DNA from: Streptosporangium amethystogenes
GTDB taxonomy: Bacteria > Actinomycetota > Actinomycetes > Streptosporangiales > Streptosporangiaceae
Length of the DNA stretch: 64,000 nt
Assembly: GCF_000721075.1 (NCBI RefSeq)
Contig: NZ_JOEQ01000004.1
Coordinates: 372,001-436,000 of the forward strand
Direction of reading: 5' to 3'
A model generated the notes under the pieces. The model searched no databases. It saw only the letters and a list, made by a program, of their open reading frames with translations, and had not been told where the DNA came from. Numbering within the stretch: position 1 is the first letter of the stretch; every line of letters begins with the position of its first letter. A program made the position numbers and the translations under genes. Below are positions 8,202 to 15,373 of this stretch, piece by piece.

Positions 8202-9569
8202 GTGACCGATCCCAGCCTCCTGGCCGGGCGCTACCGCATGCTGGAGCGCCGCGACCGCGCGGGGACGAGCTGGCGCTCGCGCGACGAACTGCTCCGCCGC
8301 GACGTCACGATCTCCGAGGTGCCGCTGCCGCCGCCCGGGCCGTCCCGCGATCGCCTCCTCCACCAGATCCGTGCGGCCGCGGGCCTGCGGCATCCCGGCG
8401 TCACCGCCCTGCACGACGTGATCTCGGGTTCCGACCGGTTGTGGCTGATCATGGAGTCGGTCGAGGGGCGCTCACTGCTCCAGTACGTCCGGGCCGACGG
8501 CCCGCTCCCCGCCGAGCGGGCGGCCGAGATCGGGCTCCGCGTGCTGGACGCGCTGGCCGCCGCCCGCGAGCTGGGCGTCCACCTGGCCGCCGCTCCCGAC
8601 AGCGTGCTGCTCACCCCCGACGGGCGGGTGGTGCTGACCGGCGTCGCCGCCCTCGGGTCCACCGACGAACTGCGCGATCTGGGCAGCACCCTGTTCACCG
8701 CCGTCGAGGGCCGGGCTCCGCACACCGGTCCCCGCCCGGCTCCACTGACGGCGGGCGGTACACCACTGGCCGAGCCCGGCGGCGACTCGACGGCTTCCGG
8801 CCCGCTGGCCCCGCTGGTCGAGGAACTGCTCGCCGCCGGACCCGGCCACCGGCCCGACGCCACCTCGGTACGACTGACCCTGGAGCGGCTCGTCCCCCGG
8901 CCCGCCCGCGGCGGACACCGGGAGCCCGGAGCCGGCGGCGGCCCTCGCAGGACGCCTCTCCTCGCCGTCGCCGCCGCCGCCCTCGCCGTACTCCTCCTGG
9001 GCACCGCCTACTGGTTCTGGCCCCGCCCCACCGAGTCCACGACAGGGTCCACGACGGGGTCCGCACCGGTCGCGCTGCCCACCGCCTTCGCACACACACC
9101 CGACCCCTGCACGCTCATCTCCGCCCAGCAGGCGGACGACCTGGCACTGGACACCACCCCCACGGAGGAGAACAAAGAGTGCAAATGGGCGACCAATGAC
9201 CCCGATCAGCCTCCGAACCTGCGGTACACCCTGTGGATCTCCGCCTTCGGCTTCACCTCCGACGAGGCTGCCCGGCGTAACTACGCGAGGTTCCTCAAGG
9301 AGGCCCGGGAACGGACCAGAACGGATGTGGGAGCCGCCCTCACCCACGTCAAACCGGTGGAGGCACTGGCCGGGATCGGTTCCGAGGCATACCGCAACGA
9401 GGTCACCAACGGGCTGACCTACAACAGCTCCGTGGGCTTCCGCGCGGCCAACCTCGTGATCATCGTCCAGTACCAGCGCGGCGTCCCCGAAGACGCCAAC
9501 GGCACCACCGGCGAAGGAGCGCTCAGGACCACCCGGTGGATCCTCGAAAGGCTCAGCCGCGAGAGCTGA
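8202..9569 (+). CDS. Pseudokinase membrane protein with degenerate full-length kinase fold (array member 4)
   Basis: 455 residues from GTG at 8202 with GGAGGG 5 nt upstream. The whole kinase fold is traceable (LLAGRYRMLERR, LRHPGVTALHDV, WLIMESVEGRSL) but every catalytic position is lost: Ser38 stands where the ATP Lys belongs (VTISEV), HRDVKPxN has become HLAAAPDS (127-134), and DFG has become TGVA (146-149). The glycine loop is also gone. A membrane helix lies at about 251-271, then an ectodomain with PDPCTLISA and KECKW, like the other members. The loss of all motifs while the reading frame and ectodomain are kept argues for a selected non-catalytic role. Confidence 0.88.
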   Translation: MTDPSLLAGRYRMLERRDRAGTSWRSRDELLRRDVTISEVPLPPPGPSRDRLLHQIRAAAGLRHPGVTALHDVISGSDRLWLIMESVEGRSLLQYVRADGPLPAERAAEIGLRVLDALAAARELGVHLAAAPDSVLLTPDGRVVLTGVAALGSTDELRDLGSTLFTAVEGRAPHTGPRPAPLTAGGTPLAEPGGDSTASGPLAPLVEELLAAGPGHRPDATSVRLTLERLVPRPARGGHREPGAGGGPRRTPLLAVAAAALAVLLLGTAYWFWPRPTESTTGSTTGSAPVALPTAFAHTPDPCTLISAQQADDLALDTTPTEENKECKWATNDPDQPPNLRYTLWISAFGFTSDEAARRNYARFLKEARERTRTDVGAALTHVKPVEALAGIGSEAYRNEVTNGLTYNSSVGFRAANLVIIVQYQRGVPEDANGTTGEGALRTTRWILERLSRES

Positions 9570-9589
9570 GCCCCGGTCCGGGCCTCAGC
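9565..9589. terminator. Bidirectional hairpin spanning both convergent stop codons
   Basis: GCTGAG-C-CCCGG pairs with CCGGG-C-CTCAGC around a single base, with one internal mismatch. The stem contains the TGA of the pseudokinase gene on one side and the stop of the convergent HxlR gene on the other, so the two genes share a terminator with only 15 bp between stops. Confidence 0.55.
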
Positions 9590-10505
9590 CGGGTAGCAGG
9601 AAGCGGACCTCGCGGCGTTCGAGCGGCCGGCCGCAGGCTCTGCACAGCAGTACCGGCCGGAAGGCCGCGCCGCAGCGCAGGTGGGTGATGGACAGGGCCG
9701 AACCCTCGGAGGCGGGGAGCTCGCGCTGGGCCCAGTCGACCAGGAGGGCGAAGACCTCGAAGAAGGCCAGCCCCCGATCGGTGAGACGGTAGGAGCCGTC
9801 GGGCCGGGGGTCGAAGACGCCCAGCTCGACGAAGCGGCGCAGCCGGTCGGTGAGCACCGAGGGCGCGATGCCGAGGCCGGACTGGAAGTCGACGAAGCGG
9901 CAGGTGCCGAGGAACGCCCCGGCCAGCACGCTGGTGCTCCACCGGTCACCGAGGATCTCCATCGACGCCGGGCAGTAACCGATCAGGTCGGCCGGGGTTC
10001 CGGAGCGGACCGTACGGCGGTGCCGCCGAGGCGGGCCGATCCGGGAGAAGGCGACCTGCGGCCCCGGCTCGGTCCTGGTGTCGCGGGCGCTCATCGGCTC
10101 CAGGCAGACCCCGCACCCGAGGCGGGGCTCGGCGTCCTGACCACACAGCTCGTGCAGCAGCGGGGGGAAGTGTCCCTGGGAGACCCAGTCGCGCTCCCAC
10201 GCATGGATCGCCACCAGCAGTGCCCACAGCCGGAGCCCCCGCTCCGTCAGCCGGTACTCGTAGCGGGTGCGGCCGTTGCGGTACGCCGACAGCTCGAAGA
10301 TGCCGTGGTCGACCAGCTCCCTGAGCCTGGCCGCGAGGACCGACTCGGAGATGCCCAGCGCGTCGCGCCAGCCCGCGAAGGTCCGAATCCGCAGCAGGAA
10401 CGCCCGCTGCAGGATCAGCAGCACCCACCGGTCTCCCAGGATCGCCAGCGCCTGCCCGATCGCACCGAGTTCGGCTCGCACCGGCTCCCGCTCAGCGCCG
10501 TCCAC
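9585..10505 (-). CDS. Tandem HxlR-type transcriptional regulator (two winged-helix domains in one chain)
   Basis: 306 residues from GTG at 10503-10505, preferred because GGAGG lies 7 nt upstream; an ATG at 10535 would add ten residues. Two HxlR domains follow each other: the first around GDRWVLLILQRAFLLRIRTF, the second around GDRWSTSVLAGAFLGTCRFVDF, each with a recognition helix (ISESVLAARLREL, IAPSVLTDRLRRF) and wing. HxlR proteins are normally about 110-160 residues and bind as dimers, so this chain resembles a covalent dimer. Cys residues occur in linker (GCGVC) and tail (LLCRACGR), the latter zinc-ribbon-like. Target unknown; an inverted repeat upstream is a candidate operator. Confidence 0.88.
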   Translation of the reverse strand: MDGAEREPVRAELGAIGQALAILGDRWVLLILQRAFLLRIRTFAGWRDALGISESVLAARLRELVDHGIFELSAYRNGRTRYEYRLTERGLRLWALLVAIHAWERDWVSQGHFPPLLHELCGQDAEPRLGCGVCLEPMSARDTRTEPGPQVAFSRIGPPRRHRRTVRSGTPADLIGYCPASMEILGDRWSTSVLAGAFLGTCRFVDFQSGLGIAPSVLTDRLRRFVELGVFDPRPDGSYRLTDRGLAFFEVFALLVDWAQRELPASEGSALSITHLRCGAAFRPVLLCRACGRPLERREVRFLLPG

Positions 10506-10558
10506 AACGTGTCCTCCAGGTGGTCGCGTGGTCATGGTCGTTCCCGGTAAACATGATC

Positions 10559-10578
10559 GTTTCGACCTCCGGCGAAAC
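10559..10578. promoter_or_regulatory. Inverted repeat upstream of the tandem HxlR gene, candidate operator
   Basis: GTTTCG and CGAAAC arms are separated by 8 bp, 54 bp upstream of the HxlR start in the region shared with the divergent small membrane gene. HxlR proteins often regulate themselves and a divergent gene. Function is inferred from position only. Confidence 0.35.
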
Positions 10579-10784
10579 CGCCAATCCACCACTATCTGGA
10601 CAGGCCGTCGCGATCCCCGGCAGGATCGCGATCACGGAACGCGCCGGGGTGCTCAGGGCACTGGCGGAGCAGCGAGAATCACGATATATCTCGGTTGGAA
10701 CCGCGCGGCGGGTCCAACCGTTGGACTGGCGACGCACAATGAAAAGAGACGGGGCATCCGCCCCGCGTTCGGAGGATGTTGAGG

Positions 10785-10976
10785 ATGTCGCCAATCCAGA
10801 AGTACGCGATCGGCGCCGGAGCAGTGGTGTTCCTGTCGTGGCTGTTCCTGCCGGGTTTCCTGACGCTGCTGATCCTCCTGGGCGTCGTCGTCGCCCCGGT
10901 CGTCGGCTACCTGATGCTCGACCCGTCCCAGCGCGAGCGGCTCAAGCGCGCCCGACGCCGCGGTCTCGGCCGCTGA
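10785..10976 (+). CDS. Small membrane protein, function unknown
   Basis: 63 residues from ATG at 10785, chosen over an ATG at 10776 because GGAGG at 10771-10775 gives 9-nt spacing. Sequence MSPIQKYAIG, then a hydrophobic stretch covering about residues 10-40 with a Pro-Gly break (LFLPGFL) suggesting one or two helices, and a strongly basic tail (RERLKRARRRGLGR). The positive tail predicts a cytoplasmic C-terminus. It is divergent from the tandem HxlR gene. No family is recognised. Confidence 0.7.
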   Translation: MSPIQKYAIGAGAVVFLSWLFLPGFLTLLILLGVVVAPVVGYLMLDPSQRERLKRARRRGLGR

Positions 10977-11065
10977 CCTGAAGACCATCCCGCCCATCGA
11001 GGCCCGGCCTCGCGAGCCCACGTCCCGAGGGCCGCGACCGCCGGGTCCGCGAGGGCCCCGGCCGG

Positions 11066-11377
11066 TCAGGCGGGGGCGGTCACCAGCTCCGATTCCACCC
11101 GGCGGGTGACCTTGCGCTCGAACACGAACGAGAGCAGCGGCACGGTGCCGGCGAGCATCACCCCGAGAATGAACGGCCACGTCCAGCGCGCCTTCATGCC
11201 CAGGTTCATCGCGGCCACGAGATAGAGCATGTAGAGGAAGCCGTGGATCGGGGAGACGATCTTCGAGGGCTCCTCGATGCCGAAGCCGTACCTGAGCACG
11301 ATGCAGGTGACCAGGACGAGCAGCATCACGCCGACGACGTACGCCAGGATGCGAAAGGGCTTGAGAGCGGATTCCAC
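11066..11377 (-). CDS. DUF3817-family integral membrane protein
   Basis: 103 residues with three hydrophobic helices. The motif FRILAYVVGVMLLVLV near the start and SPIHGFLYMLYLV in the middle are characteristic of DUF3817 proteins, a small actinobacterial membrane family of unknown function often found near SURF1 genes. Here it lies 29 bp downstream of the SURF1-family gene on the same strand, so co-transcription is likely and a link to respiratory-complex assembly or membrane quality is possible but unproven. Confidence 0.85.
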   Translation of the reverse strand: MESALKPFRILAYVVGVMLLVLVTCIVLRYGFGIEEPSKIVSPIHGFLYMLYLVAAMNLGMKARWTWPFILGVMLAGTVPLLSFVFERKVTRRVESELVTAPA

Positions 11378-11406
11378 GGTCGGTTACCTCGGTCTTGGGG
11401 TTCGGT

Positions 11407-12201
11407 TCACAGGACGGTGCGAGCTGGCAGAGCGGGGGTTTCCGGAGCGGCGGGCTCAGCGTCGGGGTCGGGGCCGTCCTCCCGCGCGCGGCCGCGCAGC
11501 GCGTCGCGTACGAAGTGCCACCACATGAAGACCGCGAACAGCCCGAAGATCCACCACTGGGCGGCATAGGCGAGGTTGCGCCAGGTGAGCACCCCGGACT
11601 CGGTCGGCGGGGGGGCGTTCACCGGCTTGGCCGCGACCGCGGGGGCCGGTGACTGCTCAGCGGCCACCACGAACCCGTTACGCAGCTTCGTGTCCCGCCA
11701 GAGATTGATCAGTTCGGCCGACGACACGGTCAGCACCTGCCCCTGCGGCAGCTGCCGGGTCCGGCGCTGGACGCTGTCGGTGGCCTCCGAGGGCTGCAGC
11801 CGCCCGCTGACGGTCACCCTGCCCTCGGGCACGGCCGCCACGGCGGGATCCTGCGCCGTGGCCACCCAGCCGCGCACCACGGGAACGTAGGTTCCGTCGC
11901 CGAGATCGAGCGCCGTGAGCAGCCACAGGCCCCCGTCGCGCTCGGCCACCAGTAGCTGCTTCGAGGCGTCGAAGGCGCCCTCCGCGATCACCCTGCGGCT
12001 GACCGCGTCGGCCGTTATGTGCTCTCCGGGCGCGGTGAGGGTGGCGACCGCCACGGGGGCGGGGTCGACCAGTGCCCGGGGCCCGCCGGACTCCTCGAAA
12101 ACGCCGAGCTGCCACCTGCCCAGCAGCCCGCACACGATGAGGGCTCCGATCGCGAGCAGGTGGAGCACCACCACGCGTGCGGAGAACAGGATGCGGAGCA
12201 T
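11407..12201 (-). CDS. SURF1-family cytochrome oxidase assembly protein
   Basis: 264 residues with the family topology: an N-terminal membrane helix (about 10-30) followed by the LGRWQL signature, an extracytoplasmic beta-rich domain (VVRGWVATAQ, VSGRLQPSE), and a second helix near residue 210 preceded by RNLAYAAQWWIFGLF, the conserved C-terminal SURF1 motif. SURF1 proteins help mature the haem a centre of aa3-type oxidases. No oxidase genes are within view. The Pro/Ala-rich C-terminal tail beyond the second helix is variable in actinobacteria. Confidence 0.92.
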   Translation of the reverse strand: MLRILFSARVVVLHLLAIGALIVCGLLGRWQLGVFEESGGPRALVDPAPVAVATLTAPGEHITADAVSRRVIAEGAFDASKQLLVAERDGGLWLLTALDLGDGTYVPVVRGWVATAQDPAVAAVPEGRVTVSGRLQPSEATDSVQRRTRQLPQGQVLTVSSAELINLWRDTKLRNGFVVAAEQSPAPAVAAKPVNAPPPTESGVLTWRNLAYAAQWWIFGLFAVFMWWHFVRDALRGRAREDGPDPDAEPAAPETPALPARTVL

Positions 12202-12298
12202 GACACCACGCTATCCGCCCCGGTGGTCGGTCCGGTCCTCAGCACCCGCCTCGGTCCGGTGCGAGAACGAGCTTCCCGGGAAAGTGGACAAATCACTG

Positions 12299-12326
12299 TT
12301 GGGGAGGCATCCGATATCGCTAAAGT
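12299..12326 (+). promoter_or_regulatory. Promoter for the 58-aa membrane protein, predicted leaderless transcript
   Basis: TTGGGG at 12299-12304 and TAAAGT at 12321-12326 are separated by 16 bp. The ATG of the small gene is only 8 nt past the -10 box and lacks a Shine-Dalgarno, so the transcript should begin at or beside the start codon, a common actinobacterial arrangement. Confidence 0.5.
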
Positions 12327-12333
12327 CATCCTC

Positions 12334-12510
12334 ATGTCTGATCCTCAGCAGATTGACCCCGCGGGCAACACCCAGGCGTTCCGCGCGTTCGCCCAGCGCA
12401 AGGACCCGGAGGCCGCCCCTGAGAAGCGGTCGCTCGCCCTGCCGATCACGGCGGCCGTGGTGGTCGCGGTGCTGGTCATCGTCGTTGTGGCCGCATACCT
12501 GCTGCTCTAA
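12334..12510 (+). CDS. Small single-pass membrane protein, function unknown
   Basis: 58 residues: a hydrophilic N-terminal half (MSDPQQIDPAGNTQAFRAF) with several charged residues, then a strong membrane helix of about 22 residues (LALPITAAVVVAVLVIVVVA) at the very C-terminus. The tail-anchored layout places the polar part in the cytoplasm. It has a convincing leaderless promoter upstream and a hairpin terminator with T-run downstream, which together support it as a real monocistronic gene. No named family is recognised. Confidence 0.75.
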   Translation: MSDPQQIDPAGNTQAFRAFAQRKDPEAAPEKRSLALPITAAVVVAVLVIVVVAAYLLL

Positions 12511-12526
12511 CCACCGGACAGTCCGA

Positions 12527-12556
12527 AGCGCCGACGGCACCGCCCTCGGCGCTTTT
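12527..12556 (+). terminator. Rho-independent terminator after the 58-aa gene
   Basis: AGCGCCGA pairs with TCGGCGCT and is followed directly by TTTT, 17 bp after the TAA stop. This is one of the few hairpins in the window with a T-run. Confidence 0.8.
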
Positions 12557-12766
12557 CGCGTTCCCCGGCGACAGGAACGTGCCGACCGGTCGGTGTGAGG
12601 AGGGTCACCGTGCCACGCATATGGACGACGCGACCAGCGCTCATTAAATTAGACAAAGAATCCAATAGCAGCGAGCGCGGAACGCTCTCATCGCCGTAGC
12701 CGGAACCGGCGGAGAACCCGTGCCATCCGAGAGGTCACCGACGACAGAGGTCAGCAAGGAGATCGC

Positions 12767-13819
12767 ATGAGCACGCATCCCGGGATCACGATCATCGGCA
12801 CCGGTTTCGCCGGACTGGGCATGGCGATCAAGCTCAAGGAAGCCGGATACCACGACTTCGTCATCCTGGAGAAGGCCGACGACCTGGGCGGGACCTGGCG
12901 GGACAACACCTACCCCGGCTGCGCCTGCGACGTCCCCTCGCACATGTACTCCTTCTCGTACGAGCTCAATTCCGGCTGGTCGCGGATGTTCGCCCCCCAG
13001 GCCGAGATCTGGGACTACCTGCGGGCCTGCGTCGACAAGTACGACCTGGCGAAGCACCTGCGGTTCGGCAAGAAGGTCGTCGGGCTGGAGTACGACGACG
13101 CGACCCGCGACTGGCGGGTGAGCGTCGCCGGAGAGGAGACGTTCACCACCAACGCCGTGGTCTCGGGCATCGGCGCGCTGCACGTGCCGTCCTTCCCCGC
13201 GATCCCCGGCCGCGAGAGCTTCGCGGGCAGCTCCTTCCACTCGGCGGAGTGGGACCACTCGGTGGACCTGGAGACCCGCGCGCTGGGCTTCACCGTCGAC
13301 CCGCGCCTGATGAAGATCCACGAGAAGATGGCCCTGAGCCACCTCGCCAAGCAGGTCCCCGACCCGGCGCTGCGTGCCAGGCTCACCCCCGACTACACGA
13401 TCGGCTGCAAGCGCATCCTGATCTCCAACGACTACTACCCGGCACTGGGCAGGGAGAACGTCGAGGTGATCACCGACGGGGTGCGCGAGATCAGGGAGAA
13501 CTCGATCGTCGACTCCACCGGCAGGGAGATCGAGGTCGACGTGATCGTCTACGGCACCGGCTTCAAGGTCATCGAGGCGCTGGACGAGCAGCGGATCATC
13601 GGCAGGAACGGCAGGAAGATCCAGGAGGCCTGGCAGGACGGCGTGGAGGCCTACTACGGCATCACCACCGCCGGGTTCCCGAACCTGAACGAGGGCGGTT
13701 GCAGAAGCTGGTACCTCGACGAGCACGGCGTCAACAGAACGGTCTGGCCGGGCTTCACCTTCGAGTACTGGGCACGCACCCGGAGGCTGAAGCCGGAGGC
13801 CTACGAACTGATCCGCTGA
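12767..13819 (+). CDS. FAD-dependent monooxygenase (Baeyer-Villiger/EthA-like), internally deleted, probably non-functional
   Basis: 350 residues against about 480-500 for the family. The N-terminal FAD fold is intact (GTGFAGLGMA, GGTWRDNTYPGCACDVPSH, FHSAEWDHSVDL at about 157-168), but the chain then jumps straight to ETRALGFTVDPRLM, omitting the region that carries the NADPH-binding Gly motif and the QRTPPW-like segment. A second jump joins GFPNL to NEGGCRSWYLDEH, omitting the GPNTGLGHNS-type region. Both losses keep the frame. Without the NADPH fold, oxygenation is unlikely. Ribosome site AAGGAG precedes the ATG. A second copy with losses at the same places follows at 14190. Confidence 0.8.
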   Translation: MSTHPGITIIGTGFAGLGMAIKLKEAGYHDFVILEKADDLGGTWRDNTYPGCACDVPSHMYSFSYELNSGWSRMFAPQAEIWDYLRACVDKYDLAKHLRFGKKVVGLEYDDATRDWRVSVAGEETFTTNAVVSGIGALHVPSFPAIPGRESFAGSSFHSAEWDHSVDLETRALGFTVDPRLMKIHEKMALSHLAKQVPDPALRARLTPDYTIGCKRILISNDYYPALGRENVEVITDGVREIRENSIVDSTGREIEVDVIVYGTGFKVIEALDEQRIIGRNGRKIQEAWQDGVEAYYGITTAGFPNLNEGGCRSWYLDEHGVNRTVWPGFTFEYWARTRRLKPEAYELIR

Positions 13820-14189
13820 GGGGTCCGGCGACCCGTTGAGACTGTGCCCCTGGCGCGTGAGCTCGGCACCGTAGCGATCGAGGAACGCCTGCTCGGACAG
13901 CCCGATTCGACAACGCCGACGGCACTGCCCTTCGACGTTCCTGGAGCAGGGGACATGCCGATCACATCGGTGTGAGGTGCGTCATATTCAACCGGTATGG
14001 ACCGAACAAGATCTGCCATTCATCATAAGCAAGGCCTCCAATAGCGCGAACCGCAGTTGGATGCTCCCTCTCGGTCGCGCCGCACGCGTCCGCGCCTCAC
14101 CCTTCCTGTCCAAACTTCGCGAACCGCGCCGCCGGAGAACCCGGCACCGCGGAGGGACCGGCGCTGCCGGGAACCTGGCAAGGAGACGC
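13820..14189. other. Inter-copy region: ggt scrap plus duplicated upstream sequence
   Basis: No gene is seen. The first 18 bp after the stop (GGGTCCGGCGACCCGTT type sequence) also follow the second monooxygenase copy. A ggt-derived fragment comes next. From about 13936 on, the sequence loosely matches the region upstream of copy 1 (12560-12680), sharing TCGGTGTGAGG, a TATGGAC segment and CCAATAGC, which supports duplication of a unit including promoter, gene and downstream edge. Confidence 0.6.
13838..13896 (-). pseudogene. 59-bp fragment of a gamma-glutamyltransferase gene
   Basis: 57 of 59 positions are identical to 15500-15558, inside the intact ggt gene downstream, and in the same orientation. 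The matching part encodes the region reading FIDRYGAELTRQGHS. There is no further ggt similarity on either side. It is best read as the remnant of a ggt 3' part that was duplicated together with the monooxygenase and later mostly lost. Confidence 0.85.
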
Positions 14190-15245
14190 ATGAGCACGCG
14201 CCCCGGTATCACGATCATTGGCTCCGGCTTCGCCGGACTCGGCATGGCGATCAAGCTCAAGGAAGCCGGATACCACGACTTCGTGATCCTGGAGAAGGAC
14301 CACGAGGTCGGCGGCACATGGAGGGACAACACCTACCCGGGCTGCGCCTGCGACGTCCCCTCACACCTCTACTCCTTCTCCTACGAGCTCAACCCGAACT
14401 GGTCTCGGATGTTCTCCGGCCAGGCCGAGATCCGGGACTACCTGCGAGCCTGCGTCGCCAAGTACGACCTGGCCCCGCATCTGCGGTTCGGTACGAAGGT
14501 CAGCGAACTGGAGTACGACGACACGGCCCGTCACTGGCGGGTGAGCGTCGAAGACGGGGAGGCCATCACCACCAACGCGGTGGTCTCAGGCGGCGGCGCG
14601 CTGCACGTGCCGTCCTTCCCCGCGATCCCCGGCCGCGAGAGCTTCGCGGGCAGCTCCTTCCACTCGGCGGAGTGGGACCACTCGGTGGACCTCACGGACG
14701 CTGCGCACCTCGATCTACTGGGCGATGGAGAGTCTCGCCATGGGCTTCGCCGTCGACCCGCGCCTGATGAGGACCCACCAGCGGGCGGCCCTGTACCACC
14801 TGACCAGCAAGGTCTCCGACCCCGTGCTGCGTGCCAAGCTGACCCCGGACTACACGATCGGCTGCAAGCGCATGCTGCTGTCCAACGACTACTACCCGGC
14901 GATGGTCAGGGACAACGTCGAGGTGATCACCGACGGGGTGCGCGAGATCAGAGAGAACTCGATCGTCGACTCCACCGGCAGGGAGATCGAGGTCGACGTG
15001 ATCGTCTACGGCACCGGCTTCAAGGTCACCGAGACCCTGAAGGACCAGCGGATCATCGGCAGGAACGGCAGGAAGATCCAGGAGGCCTGGCAGGACGGCG
15101 TGGAGGCCTACTACGGCATCACCACCGCCGGGTTCCCGAACCTGACGAGCACGGCGTCAACAGGACCATCTGGCCCGGCTTCAGCTTCGAGTACTGGGCA
15201 CGCACCCGGAGGCTGAAGCCAGAGGCCTACGAACTGATCCGCTGA
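14190..15245 (+). pseudogene. Second FAD-monooxygenase copy, with two deletions that throw the middle out of frame
   Basis: The ATG at 14190 follows AAGGAG. The N-terminal part matches copy 1 closely (GSGFAGLGMA, GGTWRDNTYPGCACDVPSH, to DHSVDL). After about 14695 the homologous protein continues in another frame (SIYWAMESLAMGFAVDPRLM, to GFPNL near 15143), and then returns to the first frame at DEHGVNRTIWPGFSFEYW. Two deletions, each not a multiple of three, cancel out, so the frame stays open for 351 codons but about 150 central residues are meaningless. Both breakpoints fall at the same protein positions as in copy 1. Long blocks are identical to copy 1, suggesting gene conversion or recent duplication. 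Confidence 0.85.
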
Positions 15246-15317
15246 GGGGTCCGGCGACCCGTTCCCGACCGGCGGCGGATCGGCCACCCGGTCGCTCAAC
15301 CGGCCCGGTCACCGAAA

Positions 15318-15347
15318 CCGGCGGCGCGGCCGAGACCGCGCCGCCGG
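15318..15347. terminator. Strong hairpin between convergent monooxygenase copy 2 and ggt
   Basis: A perfect 12-bp stem, CCGGCGGCGCGG with CCGCGCCGCCGG, and a 6-nt loop lie between the two convergent stops. No T-run. Probably a bidirectional terminator. Confidence 0.6.
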
Positions 15348-15373
15348 ACGTCCGTGCGTACCGCCGCGAGAGG

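Noticed and set aside
13977..14189. Upstream extension of the second monooxygenase copy
   Set aside because: The frame is open but the residues do not match the family, and AAGGAG sits just before the ATG at 14190.
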